NCBI GenBank assembly: GCA_022823185.1
Contig: JAJDXQ010000034.1
Span: 88,220-152,219 of the forward strand
Reading direction: 5' to 3'
DNA from: Caldilineaceae bacterium
Lineage (GTDB): Bacteria > Chloroflexota > Anaerolineae > Caldilineales > Caldilineaceae
Length of the DNA stretch: 64,000 nucleotides
Numbering within the stretch: position 1 is the stretch's first letter; the number at the start of each line of letters is the position of its first letter. This document shows positions 17,859 through 27,094 of this stretch, piece by piece. A program made the position numbers and the translations under genes. The notes beneath the pieces were generated by a model. It worked only from the letters and a program-made list of their open reading frames with translations, was not told the DNA's origin and ran no database searches.

Positions 17859-19529
17859 CTACCGCGGCTCAATCGGCGACAAGGGTATGACCCACAGAAT
17901 ATCGCTTTCTGGCGGCGGCGGCCACAGCAGGTAGACGTCAACCCACCGGCTCCACAATACAAGGTTATGGTCGTCATACCCCAGGTCGATACGCCGGTTG
18001 CGTATGTTCCCGCCTGTGTCCAGCGCGTCCCCAATCCCGTATCCGGAGACATAAACCCTCGTACGCAGCGGCACAACTGCCGGGTCGACCGCCACCACAC
18101 CTTTCCTCATCCGGTCTCCCGTCCGCGTATACCCATACCAGGGCACGCTTGGAGACACACCTGCCGTGGCCGCGCTGTAACTGGTCGCCCTCATTCTGAT
18201 GACGCGCCAGTACGTAAACTCCTGTCCCGTGTCGTCGAAAAATGTTCTCGGTACGATCTTCTGTCCATAGACCCGAACTCTGTCACGCGGTTCTTGGGCT
18301 TCCCATACATCTTCCAGCGTGCGGGCAACTTCCTCGCCGTCTCGGAAGAGGACACGGTAACGCTCCCGTGTAATCCCGTATGCGCCCGGGCGCTCTTCCA
18401 ACGTGTCAATCAACAGGTCGCGATCGCCCTCCCAGACCGTATCAAAGGGTGCAATGTCATCCACAAACTCAATCTCTTCCCTCACCCTTACAATCTGAAT
18501 CTGCATATCGGGATACAACTCAGCATCCAGGGGAGGGTAGACTTCGTCCAATCCGCTAAACCCGACACCAACCTCCGTCAGGACATCGCCGACAAGATTG
18601 CTCTGCGTCCGAGTCTTGTAAAGTACGCCGTCCGCCAGCAGACTGACCGGCGTGCTACGCTGAATCAGCACGCGCAGCCCCGCACTGACCGGCGTGCCCA
18701 GGCTTGGCTGTACATTGTCGCCAAGGTAAATCGTGATCTCAGCTTCCCGCAACGCCTCGCCAACCGTTTCAGACAGCGTATGGATCGTGTACGGTATGCT
18801 GTCCTCATACACCGTCAGCCGGATCGAACGGTTGACCTCAATGCGAAGAGGGTCTCGTTCCGTCAGTTCCCAGACTGCGCCGCCGCCTGTCCTGTTTTCC
18901 TCTGCTATGATGGCCGCCTGCGGCAAAGGGTCATCCCAACCAGCGAGCTCTCCGTTGATGAGAATCTGGTCCCGCGGACTGAACGGTATCCCAGCTTCTG
19001 CGAATAACTCTGCCGGCGATTCTGCCCAACTGGCGTGACGCGTTTCCCGGCCGTCTGCCAAGATTCGGAATGGCTGCGGGCGTTCGACCGAAACCCTTAG
19101 GCCCTCCGTAACTCTCGCTTCCAGATTGGGCGATATCCGCAGCCGCTCTTCTGGCGCCGCAGGAACGCCAGACTCCCCAGCAGCCGCTACGACCCTTCCT
19201 ACCCCGTTCTGGGTCTGAGATGCTGTGGATGGCGCGAATGTTACCTCCGCCGCCCCCTCTTCTACCACCGCCTCCGCGCCCAGCAACAGACCAACATCCG
19301 AGAGCACTGCTCCCACATCGCGTCGGTGCGTTTGAACTGTGTCCCTGACACCATCCACTTCAATTTCTACCGTGGTTGCCGTTAAGCTCCACAGAGCCCA
19401 AAGTCCAAATATTGCGGCTGTCAACGCTGACACCTGTACCAGAATCCGACTCCGTCGGCTGGGCCGCCGCCTGCCCGTTCGACCGGCGACAGCGGTTTTT
19501 GGCCTGATCCGTCGAGTGACAGTAGCCAT
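17859..19529 (-). CDS. DUF348/G5/3D-domain surface protein (YabE/Rpf-like)
   Basis: The 556-residue protein starts with a basic N-terminus and one membrane anchor (about residues 28-52: ILVQVSALTAAIFGLWALW). DUF348-type repeats follow (for example VEIEVDGVRDTVQTHRRDVG and IRLTVYEDSIPYTIHTLSE). A G5-like segment (EEIEFVDDIAPFDTVWEGD) comes next, and a C-terminal 3D domain contains MRATSYSA and the acidic ALDTGGNIRNRRIDLGYDD. Proteins of this build (YabE, resuscitation-promoting-factor relatives) act on or bind peptidoglycan outside the membrane. The 3D aspartates are present, so murein cleavage is possible but unproven. The ATG at 19529 follows TTGGAGCC. The gene stands alone between an intergenic repeat and its terminator. 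Confidence 0.9.
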   Translation of the reverse strand: MATVTRRIRPKTAVAGRTGRRRPSRRSRILVQVSALTAAIFGLWALWSLTATTVEIEVDGVRDTVQTHRRDVGAVLSDVGLLLGAEAVVEEGAAEVTFAPSTASQTQNGVGRVVAAAGESGVPAAPEERLRISPNLEARVTEGLRVSVERPQPFRILADGRETRHASWAESPAELFAEAGIPFSPRDQILINGELAGWDDPLPQAAIIAEENRTGGGAVWELTERDPLRIEVNRSIRLTVYEDSIPYTIHTLSETVGEALREAEITIYLGDNVQPSLGTPVSAGLRVLIQRSTPVSLLADGVLYKTRTQSNLVGDVLTEVGVGFSGLDEVYPPLDAELYPDMQIQIVRVREEIEFVDDIAPFDTVWEGDRDLLIDTLEERPGAYGITRERYRVLFRDGEEVARTLEDVWEAQEPRDRVRVYGQKIVPRTFFDDTGQEFTYWRVIRMRATSYSAATAGVSPSVPWYGYTRTGDRMRKGVVAVDPAVVPLRTRVYVSGYGIGDALDTGGNIRNRRIDLGYDDHNLVLWSRWVDVYLLWPPPPESDILWVIPLSPIEPR

Positions 19530-19860
19530 GGCTCCAATTTATCCGTAGTCAATGGTTAGCAGAAGGAACTCCTTCATTCGCTGATATGACTACATTCGGT
19601 CCGAAAATGTTCCCGTCGCAGGGACAATGTGTGTAAGCAACCCTTGCTCGCGGCATAAGCGACGCATGAGAAACGCTCCACCTGACCTTCCCAACCACAG
19701 CGGCCCTCTATCGTTCTCTCTCGCCCTAGCACACGCTTCCCCGCCCAGCCATCAGAGGCCCAAAGCCTCCCGCGCCGTCTTTCATCGCCACCCACCGACC
19801 ACCATCGTTCTGCCCCCCAACACGCTCCGTGAAAAATGAAATGTTGCCCTATGCCGTTTC

Positions 19861-19960
19861 CGTTCTCCGCGCCCCTTCAAGGAAAAAAGGATGTTGCCGT
19901 TCTTCGCGCCCCTTCACGGACGAAAACGTGTTGACGTTCTCCGTGCCCCTCCAGCGAACA
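19861..19960. repeat. Dispersed intergenic repeat, copy A
   Basis: Three consecutive degenerate units of the form CGTTCTYCGCGCCCCTTC-(A/G)CGGA, the first two followed by AAAAGGATGTTGC-like spacers. Related copies occur at 21937-22050, 47597-47655 and 52424-52530, always outside genes. The rest of the 19530-20007 gap holds nothing else recognisable. Confidence 0.7.
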
Positions 19961-20007
19961 CAACCGCGTTCCTCCTGGGGTCAACCCGACTGCTCCGCCA
20001 ATACAGA

Positions 20008-21489
20008 TCAGGCCAGCCAGTTCATCTCTCTCTGCATCGGCCAGCGATAGCGCTCCTCCGGCCCGGTCTGCCGGGCCCAGGCCGTAAGTACCGGCTCGTC
20101 CGCGCTCTTCTCCGCCATCTTTCGCTTCACCTCTTCAGGATCCCAGTCCCGCAATATCTCGTCCCTCAACTCGCTTGCAATCGACCTGCAACCAGGATCC
20201 TCCGATCGGTCAATCAGTTCTCCAGGGTCCTCCTTCAGATTGAACAACTGGCTGGGATACCCGTGATAGTATATGTACTTCCACTCGTCGCGCCGTATCA
20301 TCCGCTGGAAGGCCCCCTCCGGCGGACCGAACTTGTCCGTGCAATACTCCGAGAAGGCCGCGTTCTCCCAGTTTGGCGCATCGCGCCGCCCGTCAATCTG
20401 AGGCAGAAAACTCTGCCCGACCGAGTTCGGCAGCGCCGGCGCATCCATCGCGTCAAGCATCGTCGCGGCAACGTCAACCGCGCTCACGACGCGCTCGCAG
20501 CGCTGCCCCCCCGATATGCTGCCGGGCCAGCTCACGATCAGGGGCACGCGCACTGACTCTTCGTAGAAGACATGCTTCCAGAAAAGGCCGTGCTCGCCTT
20601 GCATGTCGCCATGGTCCGACGTGTAGATGATCAGCGTATTCTCGTCCAAACCGTTTTCGCGGAGCGCCTGCAGAATCTGGCCAATCATCGCGTCCGTGCG
20701 GTACACCAGTCCCGCATAGGCCGCTCGCGCCCGCAGGACCTCTACGTCGTTCATCACTTCGATGCCGGTAGATTGCCGCCACCAGCGCAAAAAAGGATGC
20801 TGCTCCTCGACCGGCGGCGCAGACTTGCGGGGCGGCGTCATCGAGCCCGCGTACCGGTCGTAATCCTCCTGCCGGGCCACATAGGGCGGGTGCGGAAGCA
20901 TCAGCCCAACCGATATACTGAACGGCTCCCTGAGAACGCCGGCCCTCTTCTGGACGCCTAGCCGGTTCAACCTCCCAACCGTTACCGCGGTCACATCTTC
21001 GTCATGCACCTGGTACGCGCTCTGACCGGGTCCAGAGCGTTCGAGACTCAGATGATGCGGGCCCGCCGTAACGCTGAGAATCCCTCGATCCGGCCCCGGA
21101 TTTCCCGGATGGTTCGCGCCGTGATCGCCCACAAAACGGGACGCGTAACCATGCAACTGATCCGGCCCCACCGAGTGCATCCGCCCAACCAGCTCAGGCT
21201 GATAGCCGGCCGCGCCCATCGCATGGGCTATCGTCGGAATCCTCGAATCAAGGCCATGCTCATTCGTCCAGACCTCATTCTGAAAGGGGTGGCGTCCACT
21301 CAACATTGACATCCGCGAAGGCACGCAAATCGGAGAGCAGCAGTACGCGTTGTCAAAGACCACGCCGCTCGCAGCCAGGCGGTCCAGGTTCGGCGTATCG
21401 ACCAGTTCATCCCCATAGCAGCCAGTCACATGAGGACTGTGCTGGTCGGAGTGAATGTATAGTAGATTGGGGCGATTTAACCCGTTCAT
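20008..21489 (-). CDS. Sulfatase (type I, formylglycine-dependent)
   Basis: The 493-residue protein belongs to the alkaline-phosphatase-superfamily sulfatases, which hydrolyse sulfate esters. The metal-binding Asp15 is in YIHSDQHS near the N-terminus. The CxPSR signature is C55-V-P-S-R59, whose Cys becomes formylglycine, followed by MSMLSGRHP. The second metal site YTSDHGDMQGEHG and the WPG loop are present. I placed the start at ATG 21489 because GAGAGGAAG precedes it and the fold begins at NRPNLLYI; an in-frame start 96 bases upstream would add an unlikely tail. There is no obvious signal peptide, so the protein is cytoplasmic or exported by another route. It is transcribed divergently from the sulfatase at 22249. 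The substrate cannot be read from sequence. Confidence 0.93.
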   Translation of the reverse strand: MNGLNRPNLLYIHSDQHSPHVTGCYGDELVDTPNLDRLAASGVVFDNAYCCSPICVPSRMSMLSGRHPFQNEVWTNEHGLDSRIPTIAHAMGAAGYQPELVGRMHSVGPDQLHGYASRFVGDHGANHPGNPGPDRGILSVTAGPHHLSLERSGPGQSAYQVHDEDVTAVTVGRLNRLGVQKRAGVLREPFSISVGLMLPHPPYVARQEDYDRYAGSMTPPRKSAPPVEEQHPFLRWWRQSTGIEVMNDVEVLRARAAYAGLVYRTDAMIGQILQALRENGLDENTLIIYTSDHGDMQGEHGLFWKHVFYEESVRVPLIVSWPGSISGGQRCERVVSAVDVAATMLDAMDAPALPNSVGQSFLPQIDGRRDAPNWENAAFSEYCTDKFGPPEGAFQRMIRRDEWKYIYYHGYPSQLFNLKEDPGELIDRSEDPGCRSIASELRDEILRDWDPEEVKRKMAEKSADEPVLTAWARQTGPEERYRWPMQREMNWLA

Positions 21490-21936
21490 CTTCCTCTCCC
21501 GTCGTCTGCTGTTTTGTGGCGTATCATCCCGGTTCAGTACAATTGGCCTGCGTCTCTCACAACGCACTGCCGCCCAAAGGCCCATCCATCACGACCCATC
21601 CCAATTCAATCCTTCACCAAAATGGCCGCACTTTCGCGACCCGCCAGGATGAGGTCGACAAAATCCAAAGAGGAATCAAGAGCCAGACCAATCAAGAAAG
21701 CGGCGCCATGGGGACCCACTGTCCCGCTCAAGGTGCAAGGGTAGCAAATACCCCCTCCCGAGGCAAATATACCCACGTTGCCAACTCCCTCCCCAAACCA
21801 GCGCTCCAGCAAGACCCGCCACCCCCCTGTAAGGGCACACATTGTGCTTGCATCCCAGCCAGAAAAGCCTCCCACGACCGGCGGCGCCAATGCTCCCTCC
21901 CGACCCCTCCGTATCCCTCCATAGTCAGAAGGGTTG

Positions 21937-22050
21937 TGCCGTTCTTCGCGCCCCTTTCGCGGACAAAAGGATGTCGCCGTTCTCCGTGCCCCTCCGTGGA
22001 AAAAGTGGTATTGCCCTCCCCAGTTGCCCTTCGCGGACCCAAAAAGCGTT
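21937..22050. repeat. Dispersed intergenic repeat, copy B
   Basis: Units read CGTTCTTCGCGCCCCTTTCG-CGGACAAAAGGATG, then CGTTCTCCGTGCCCCTCC-GTGGAAAAAG, then a partial CTTCGCGGACCCAAAAAGCG. These are the same two alternating subunits as in copy D near 52.5 kb. Confidence 0.75.
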
Positions 22051-22198
22051 GCCCGCAATTCAGATTCAGAGCATTCAGAAAAGCCAGGCAGCGTGATTCA
22101 GTCCTGTCCCCCAACTCACCACCTATTATGAACTGCGCCCCCTTTCGCCCCTGACTTTGCCGAGCCCCCGGCCTATGTTACACTGCGCCCATTCTCCT

Positions 22199-22216
22199 TT
22201 GACAACCAACTGTCAA
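22199..22216. promoter_or_regulatory. Inverted repeat, possible operator
   Basis: TTGACA and TGTCAA form perfect six-base arms around a six-base spacer, 32 bases before the sulfatase ATG at 22249. The left half resembles a -35 box, but no -10 box at the right distance follows. A repressor site is possible; chance is not excluded. Confidence 0.35.
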
Positions 22217-22248
22217 TTCCAGCCTCCTTAAACACGGGACGACGTTTC

Positions 22249-23703
22249 ATGGAACGCCCCCACATCTTGCTGATAACAACTGACCAGCAGCGATACGACG
22301 CGGCTGGGGATGCCGCGCCCCCGTTCATGCGCACGCCCCACTTCAATCACCTCACTCGTGAGGGGATCAACTTCACCTCGGCCTACGGCGACTGCCCCGT
22401 CTGCGTTCCCTCCCGCATGTCAATCATGACCGGCAAGTACGTCACCACTCACGGCATGACCGGCAACGGACCTTCGTCTAGGGTCCTGTCCGACTTCAGT
22501 GATTCACTTCCCTCCTGCATGAACAGACTGGGATACCAGACTGCCGCCATCGGCAAAATGCACTTCACGCCCCAGCGCGTCAGATACGGCTTTCAAGAGA
22601 TGATTCTGCCGGAAGACTACTACCGTCACATGGCCCGCCGCGGCTACGACGTCCAGCCCATGCGCCACGGCCTCGGCCAGAACGAGCTCTATCCCGGCAT
22701 GGCAACGGTTCCCGAGGCTCTGACCCTCACTTCCTGGACCGCCGAACAGTGCGTCGAGTACATCCGCGAGCGCCGCGACCCCACACTTCCTTTCTTTCTC
22801 TGGTGCTCCTTCTCCAAGCCCCATCCCCCCATCGACCCCCCTGAGCCCTACTACTCCATGTACCGTGACTGTGACATCCCGGCCCCGGTCTTCGGCGACT
22901 GGAGCGAAGGCGACGACGTCCCCTACGCCTTCCGACTACTCAGGGAGAAACAGTCCTTCGATCTCGTGCCGCCCGAAGTAATCCGCGAGGCGCGCGCCGC
23001 CTACTACGGCGTAATCACACAGATCGACTACAACATGGGCCGTATCTTTGCCGCCCTCCAGGACATGGGCATCTTCGACGAAACCCTGATTATCTACACC
23101 TCCGATCACGGCGAATACCTTGGTGACCATCACGCCGGCGCCAAAGGCATGTTCCACGAACCTTCCGCCCACGTCCCCTTTGCCCTGCGTATGCCGCAGG
23201 GCTGGGACAACCGCCAGCACGGGACGCGCAACCCGTCCCTCGTCACCCTCGCCGACATTCTGCCAACCGCAGTTACAGCCGCAGGCGGCACACCGCCCAA
23301 TGACGTCGACGGCCTCGATCTCGTCGCCCTGGCGCGGGGAGAGATCGAGCCGCGGCCCTACCTGGAGTCCGCCCTGGGCAGCGCCGACAGGCCAGGCAAC
23401 TTCGCCATCACCGACGGACGCTGGAAATACATCTGGTTCCCTGTCGGCGGCAGCGAGCAACTCTTCGACCTCGAAAGCGACCCGCAGGAGCTCCGCAATC
23501 TCGTCCGCGCCGCCGAAGCCTCGCCCCATCTCGAACGACTCCGAACCGAGCTTATCGGCCGTCACCAGGCCAGAGACTCTTCAGCCGTCCAAGACGGCGA
23601 CTGGGTGACGCTTCCTGTGCCGCAGGAGACCGAAGCCGACCGCCGCAACACCAGCTGGCCCGGCTACCATACCGAATACCACGACGTTGACGTACGCCAC
23701 TGA
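22249..23703 (+). CDS. Sulfatase (type I, formylglycine-dependent)
   Basis: This 484-residue sulfatase has Asp12 in LLITTDQQRYD and the signature C52-V-P-S-R56 followed by MSIMTGKYV. The second metal site is YTSDHGEYLGDHHAGAKG, and the C-terminal block ITDGRWKYIWFP is typical of the family. Length is usual for cytoplasmic or Tat-independent members, and no signal peptide is visible. It lies 73 bases before the binding-protein gene of an importer on the same strand, so the two may be co-transcribed; that would link desulfation to uptake (inference). Identity of the sulfated substrate is not determinable. Confidence 0.93.
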   Translation: MERPHILLITTDQQRYDAAGDAAPPFMRTPHFNHLTREGINFTSAYGDCPVCVPSRMSIMTGKYVTTHGMTGNGPSSRVLSDFSDSLPSCMNRLGYQTAAIGKMHFTPQRVRYGFQEMILPEDYYRHMARRGYDVQPMRHGLGQNELYPGMATVPEALTLTSWTAEQCVEYIRERRDPTLPFFLWCSFSKPHPPIDPPEPYYSMYRDCDIPAPVFGDWSEGDDVPYAFRLLREKQSFDLVPPEVIREARAAYYGVITQIDYNMGRIFAALQDMGIFDETLIIYTSDHGEYLGDHHAGAKGMFHEPSAHVPFALRMPQGWDNRQHGTRNPSLVTLADILPTAVTAAGGTPPNDVDGLDLVALARGEIEPRPYLESALGSADRPGNFAITDGRWKYIWFPVGGSEQLFDLESDPQELRNLVRAAEASPHLERLRTELIGRHQARDSSAVQDGDWVTLPVPQETEADRRNTSWPGYHTEYHDVDVRH

Positions 23704-23776
23704 GTGACTTTATCTTGGCGGTGAAGCCGGATGCCGCCTCCAACGCCTATCTTCCAAAATGAAAGGGAGGTTCTAC

Positions 23777-25858
23777 ATGTCCCCATTCCGTTCGAACCAA
23801 GCCCGCCGACGCGCTTGGACACTTTTGGTTCTGATGCTGGCTCTGTTCTTGGTGTTGGCAGCCTGCGCAGGCGACCAGCAACCCGCCGCGGAAGAGCCCC
23901 CCGCCGCCGAAGAGGCCGAGCCTGCAGGGGAAAGCGATGACGCGATGATGTCCGCCAAAGAGGCGCCCATGCTCGCCGAGATGGTTGCCGCCGGCGATCT
24001 GCCGCCTCTCGATGAACGCATCCCTATCGACCCATTGGTCGTCGACCTTCCATGGATCGAGATCGGCCAGTATGGCGGCTCTCTGAGGCGGACGACCACC
24101 AGCAGTGACTTCCGCGATACCTCTCAGTACATGTACGGCCACTCGCCGCTGCATTGGGAGGAAGGCGGTGCGGCCGTAGGCCCCGGCCTGGCCAGGGCCT
24201 GGGAGAGCAATGACGATGCCTCCGAATGGACCTTCTACTTCCGTGAAGGAACCAAATGGTCGGACGGCCATCCCTTTACCGTTGACGACGTCATCTTCTG
24301 GTGGGAGGACATGGCAGCCAACCCCGACCATCCGATGGCAATGCCGGCTTGGACGCTTGTAGGCGGTCAGCCTATGACGGCTCAAAAGATCGACGACTAC
24401 ACAATCCGCTTCAGCTTCGCCGCCTCCGCCCCTCTTTTGGAAAGAGAGCTGGCCGCATTCGTCAATGGTGGCATCTCCTACAACTTCGGGCCCTATCCCC
24501 GCCACTATCTGGAACAGTTCCATCCGAACTACTCAGACGCCGCCGACTATGAAGAGTTCACCGAAAAGCAGGACTGGTGGAACAATCCCGATCGGCCCGT
24601 ACTGAATGCCTGGATGGTGGTTTCGCTCGAACCCGGCAACCGCATGATCCTCGAGCGCAACCCCTACTACTACGCCGTCGATACCGCCGGCAATCAGTTG
24701 CCCTATATCGACAGGCTGGAAGTGTCCTTCGCCGAAAATGTCGAGGTACTGAAGCTCCGTATCTTCAACGGCGACATAAACTTCCACGCCCATCCACATC
24801 TCTCTTTGCGCGACTTGGCGGTCCTTAAAGAGAATGAGGCCAATGGCGACTATCGCGTCCTGCTATGGGACAACGGCGCCGGCGGAGCGCCGGCCTGGGG
24901 CGTCAACTGGAACAACCCCGACGACGGTAAACGGGCCATCGTCCGCACCACCCAATACCGACGCGCGCTGTCCCACGCCATGGACCGCGAACGAATCCGC
25001 AAGATAACATTCCTGGGATTGGGCGGCGAAGCCAGCACCGGCACCATGTCGCCGAACTCGGCACAGTTCAACCGCTCCGCAGAAGGCCAGGCAATCCTGG
25101 TCGCCTGGCGCGAGTCGGCCGTCACCTACGATCCTGAACTGGCCGCCAGTCTGCTCGACGAAATCGAAGTAACCGACCAGGACGGCGACGGCTTCCGCGA
25201 TCTTCCCGACGGCTCCCCTCTGGAAGTGCGTATCGACTTCCCCGCCGGCAATACCGCCTTCATTGAAACGGCCGAACTGATGGTCGAAGACTGGAAAGCC
25301 ATCGGCCTCAACGCCTACGTCAATGCCATTCCCGGCTCCCAAGTCGGTGTAATGACGACGAACGCCACTTACGACATTCGACTGTACGGCGGCGGCGCAC
25401 CCGACGGCCCCGACCTGTTGACCTACCCTGCCTGGCTAATCTCCTATGGCAGTGGCGGACGCTGGGCGCCTCTTTACGGCGCATGGATGGCCGCCGAAGG
25501 CACGCCCAAGGAAGGTACCGAACTGGATCTCGACCCGCGTGACCGCACGCCCCCGCGCGAAGAAATTCCGGTTGACGACCCGATGTTCCGTATGTGGGAG
25601 CTCTACAAGCAGGCCATCGCTGAACCGGACCTTGCCAAGCGAGACGAGCTTACCTTCCAAATCATCCAGATCCACATCGACGAAGGACCGTTCCTGCTGG
25701 GCGGCATCGCCGACCCGCCTAATATCGTGATCGCCAGCAACCAGATTCACAACGTGCCGACGAGTGAAGACATCCCCCTCGGCGGCTGGCTGGGCCCATG
25801 GGTGTTGGGCATGCCCGGAGCGATGACCTATCCCGAAGTCTACTTCTTCGCCGAATAG
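23777..25858 (+). CDS. ABC importer substrate-binding lipoprotein, peptide/oligosaccharide type (SBP_bac_5)
   Basis: The 693-residue product has a signal peptide with lipobox LAAC and acylated Cys30, an acidic Ala/Glu-rich linker, and a family-5 binding-protein fold. Recognisable blocks are WTFYFREGTKWSDGHPFT, RNPYYYAVD and YRRALSHAMDRERI. Family 5 binds peptides, nickel or oligosaccharides, and in glycan-degrading Chloroflexota often accompanies sugar-processing genes. The start is set at ATG 23777, because AAAGGGAGG lies just upstream and overlaps the alternative ATG at 23759. Two permease genes follow after a hairpin. At nearly 700 residues it is longer than the classic 530-550, a length common in this clade. 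Ligand unknown. Confidence 0.93.
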   Translation: MSPFRSNQARRRAWTLLVLMLALFLVLAACAGDQQPAAEEPPAAEEAEPAGESDDAMMSAKEAPMLAEMVAAGDLPPLDERIPIDPLVVDLPWIEIGQYGGSLRRTTTSSDFRDTSQYMYGHSPLHWEEGGAAVGPGLARAWESNDDASEWTFYFREGTKWSDGHPFTVDDVIFWWEDMAANPDHPMAMPAWTLVGGQPMTAQKIDDYTIRFSFAASAPLLERELAAFVNGGISYNFGPYPRHYLEQFHPNYSDAADYEEFTEKQDWWNNPDRPVLNAWMVVSLEPGNRMILERNPYYYAVDTAGNQLPYIDRLEVSFAENVEVLKLRIFNGDINFHAHPHLSLRDLAVLKENEANGDYRVLLWDNGAGGAPAWGVNWNNPDDGKRAIVRTTQYRRALSHAMDRERIRKITFLGLGGEASTGTMSPNSAQFNRSAEGQAILVAWRESAVTYDPELAASLLDEIEVTDQDGDGFRDLPDGSPLEVRIDFPAGNTAFIETAELMVEDWKAIGLNAYVNAIPGSQVGVMTTNATYDIRLYGGGAPDGPDLLTYPAWLISYGSGGRWAPLYGAWMAAEGTPKEGTELDLDPRDRTPPREEIPVDDPMFRMWELYKQAIAEPDLAKRDELTFQIIQIHIDEGPFLLGGIADPPNIVIASNQIHNVPTSEDIPLGGWLGPWVLGMPGAMTYPEVYFFAE

Positions 25859-25960
25859 CCTGAGCTGACCGGCAGAATCAGACCGCGCCGCCGCAGTTCA
25901 ACTGAACGGGCCCTAAACGCCATCCAGTCCTGGAATCGGCAAAGCGTGATTGAATCCTTG

Positions 25961-25995
25961 AGGAGAGAGGAGCGGCCTCGACGTTCCTCTCTCCT
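25961..25995 (+). other. Intercistronic stem-loop between binding-protein and permease genes
   Basis: AGGAGAGAGGA (25961-25971) pairs perfectly with TCCTCTCTCCT (25985-25995) around a 13-base loop, 102 bases after the binding-protein stop. No T-run follows, so it may stabilise the upstream mRNA or attenuate rather than fully terminate. Confidence 0.7.
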
Positions 25996-26108
25996 ATGTG
26001 AAACAAGAATACCTGTTTTGAGTCGCCTGGAAGGCGGGCCTATCGGCCGCGTTCTGGCATAGTATGGCAACGTCAAGTCCACGCCTTGCCGCCCTATAGG
26101 GTACTCCT

Positions 26109-27092
26109 TTGCAGAGATTCATCATCTCCCGCTTTCTATATATGCTTGTTACAATGTTCTTCGTCTCCATCGTCGGCTTCGTGATCATCAACCTGCCGCC
26201 GGGAACGTATATGGACGTCTATCGCGCCCAGTTGGAGGCCCAAGGTACGAGAACAACAGAGCGCCAGCTTGAAGCGATCGTTCGCCAGTACGGCCTCGAT
26301 CAGCCCGTCTACGTACAATATTGGAAGTGGGTGTCCGGCTTCGTACGGGGCGACTTTGGCCGCTCATTTGCCTACAACAAGGACGTCAGCGAACTGGTCT
26401 GGGAACGTCTGACCCTTACGATGGTGATTTCGATCTCAACCCTGCTTGTAACTTGGCTGATCGCCATCCCGATCGGAGTCTATTCGGCTACCCATCAATA
26501 CCAGGCTAGTGACCATTTCTTCACGACCATTGGCATGGTCGGACTGTCCATCCCCAACTTTCTTCTTGCCCTCATTTTCATGGTAATCGCGGCGATGGTC
26601 TTTGATCAGTCCGTTGGCGGACTGTTCTCACCAGAGTATGAAGACGCCCCCTGGGACGTCGCCAAACTATGGGACCTCCTGAAGCATCTGTGGATCCCAG
26701 TGCTTGTCGTCGGCACCTCAGGTACAGCCGGGCTCATCCGTATGATGCGCGGCAATCTGCTCGACGTGCTCAAAATCGCCTACATCACGTCTGCACGCGC
26801 CAAAGGGCTCCCTGAGCGGCGCGTGATCCTTGTCCACGCAGTGCGCAACGCCATCCACCCTCTCGTCATGATCCTGGGCACGAGCCTGCCACAAATCATT
26901 TCTGGAGCGACAATCGTTTCGATGGTACTCAGCCTCCCCACTACGGGGCCCCTCTACTTCAACGCGCTGCTTCAACAAGACATGTATCTGGCAGGCACCT
27001 TTCTCGTCTTTCTGGCCGGGCTGTTGGTAATCGGCAATTTCCTGGCTGACATCCTGCTCATCTGGGTCGATCCCCGTATCCGTTACACCTAG
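26109..27092 (+). CDS. ABC importer permease, DppB/OppB type
   Basis: The 327-residue inner-membrane protein starts with an amphipathic helix and membrane segment (FIISRFLYMLVTMFFVSIVGFVII in pieces from residue 4), followed by the large periplasmic loop with YGLDQPVYVQYWKWV typical of DppB. The cytoplasmic EAA-like loop ARAKGLPERRVILVHAVRNA near residue 235 contacts the missing ATPase. The start codon is TTG at 26109; there is no closer ATG in frame that keeps the first membrane segment. The next permease starts two bases after its stop, so the two are co-translated partners. Translocates the ligand captured by the binding protein at 23777. Confidence 0.9.
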   Translation: MQRFIISRFLYMLVTMFFVSIVGFVIINLPPGTYMDVYRAQLEAQGTRTTERQLEAIVRQYGLDQPVYVQYWKWVSGFVRGDFGRSFAYNKDVSELVWERLTLTMVISISTLLVTWLIAIPIGVYSATHQYQASDHFFTTIGMVGLSIPNFLLALIFMVIAAMVFDQSVGGLFSPEYEDAPWDVAKLWDLLKHLWIPVLVVGTSGTAGLIRMMRGNLLDVLKIAYITSARAKGLPERRVILVHAVRNAIHPLVMILGTSLPQIISGATIVSMVLSLPTTGPLYFNALLQQDMYLAGTFLVFLAGLLVIGNFLADILLIWVDPRIRYT

Positions 27093-27094
27093 AC

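Larger units (their letters stand above)
21490..22248. other. Divergent intergenic region between two sulfatase genes
   Basis: The 759-base gap serves two divergent sulfatase genes. It contains dispersed repeat copy B (21937-22050) and an inverted repeat just upstream of the rightward gene (22199-22216). No gene with family resemblance was found. It is expected to hold both promoters, but no strong -35/-10 pair was evident. Confidence 0.55.

Noticed and set aside
17703..19007. 434-residue plus-strand open frame
   Set aside because: Antisense to the G5/3D gene, and it would read through that gene's terminator hairpin.
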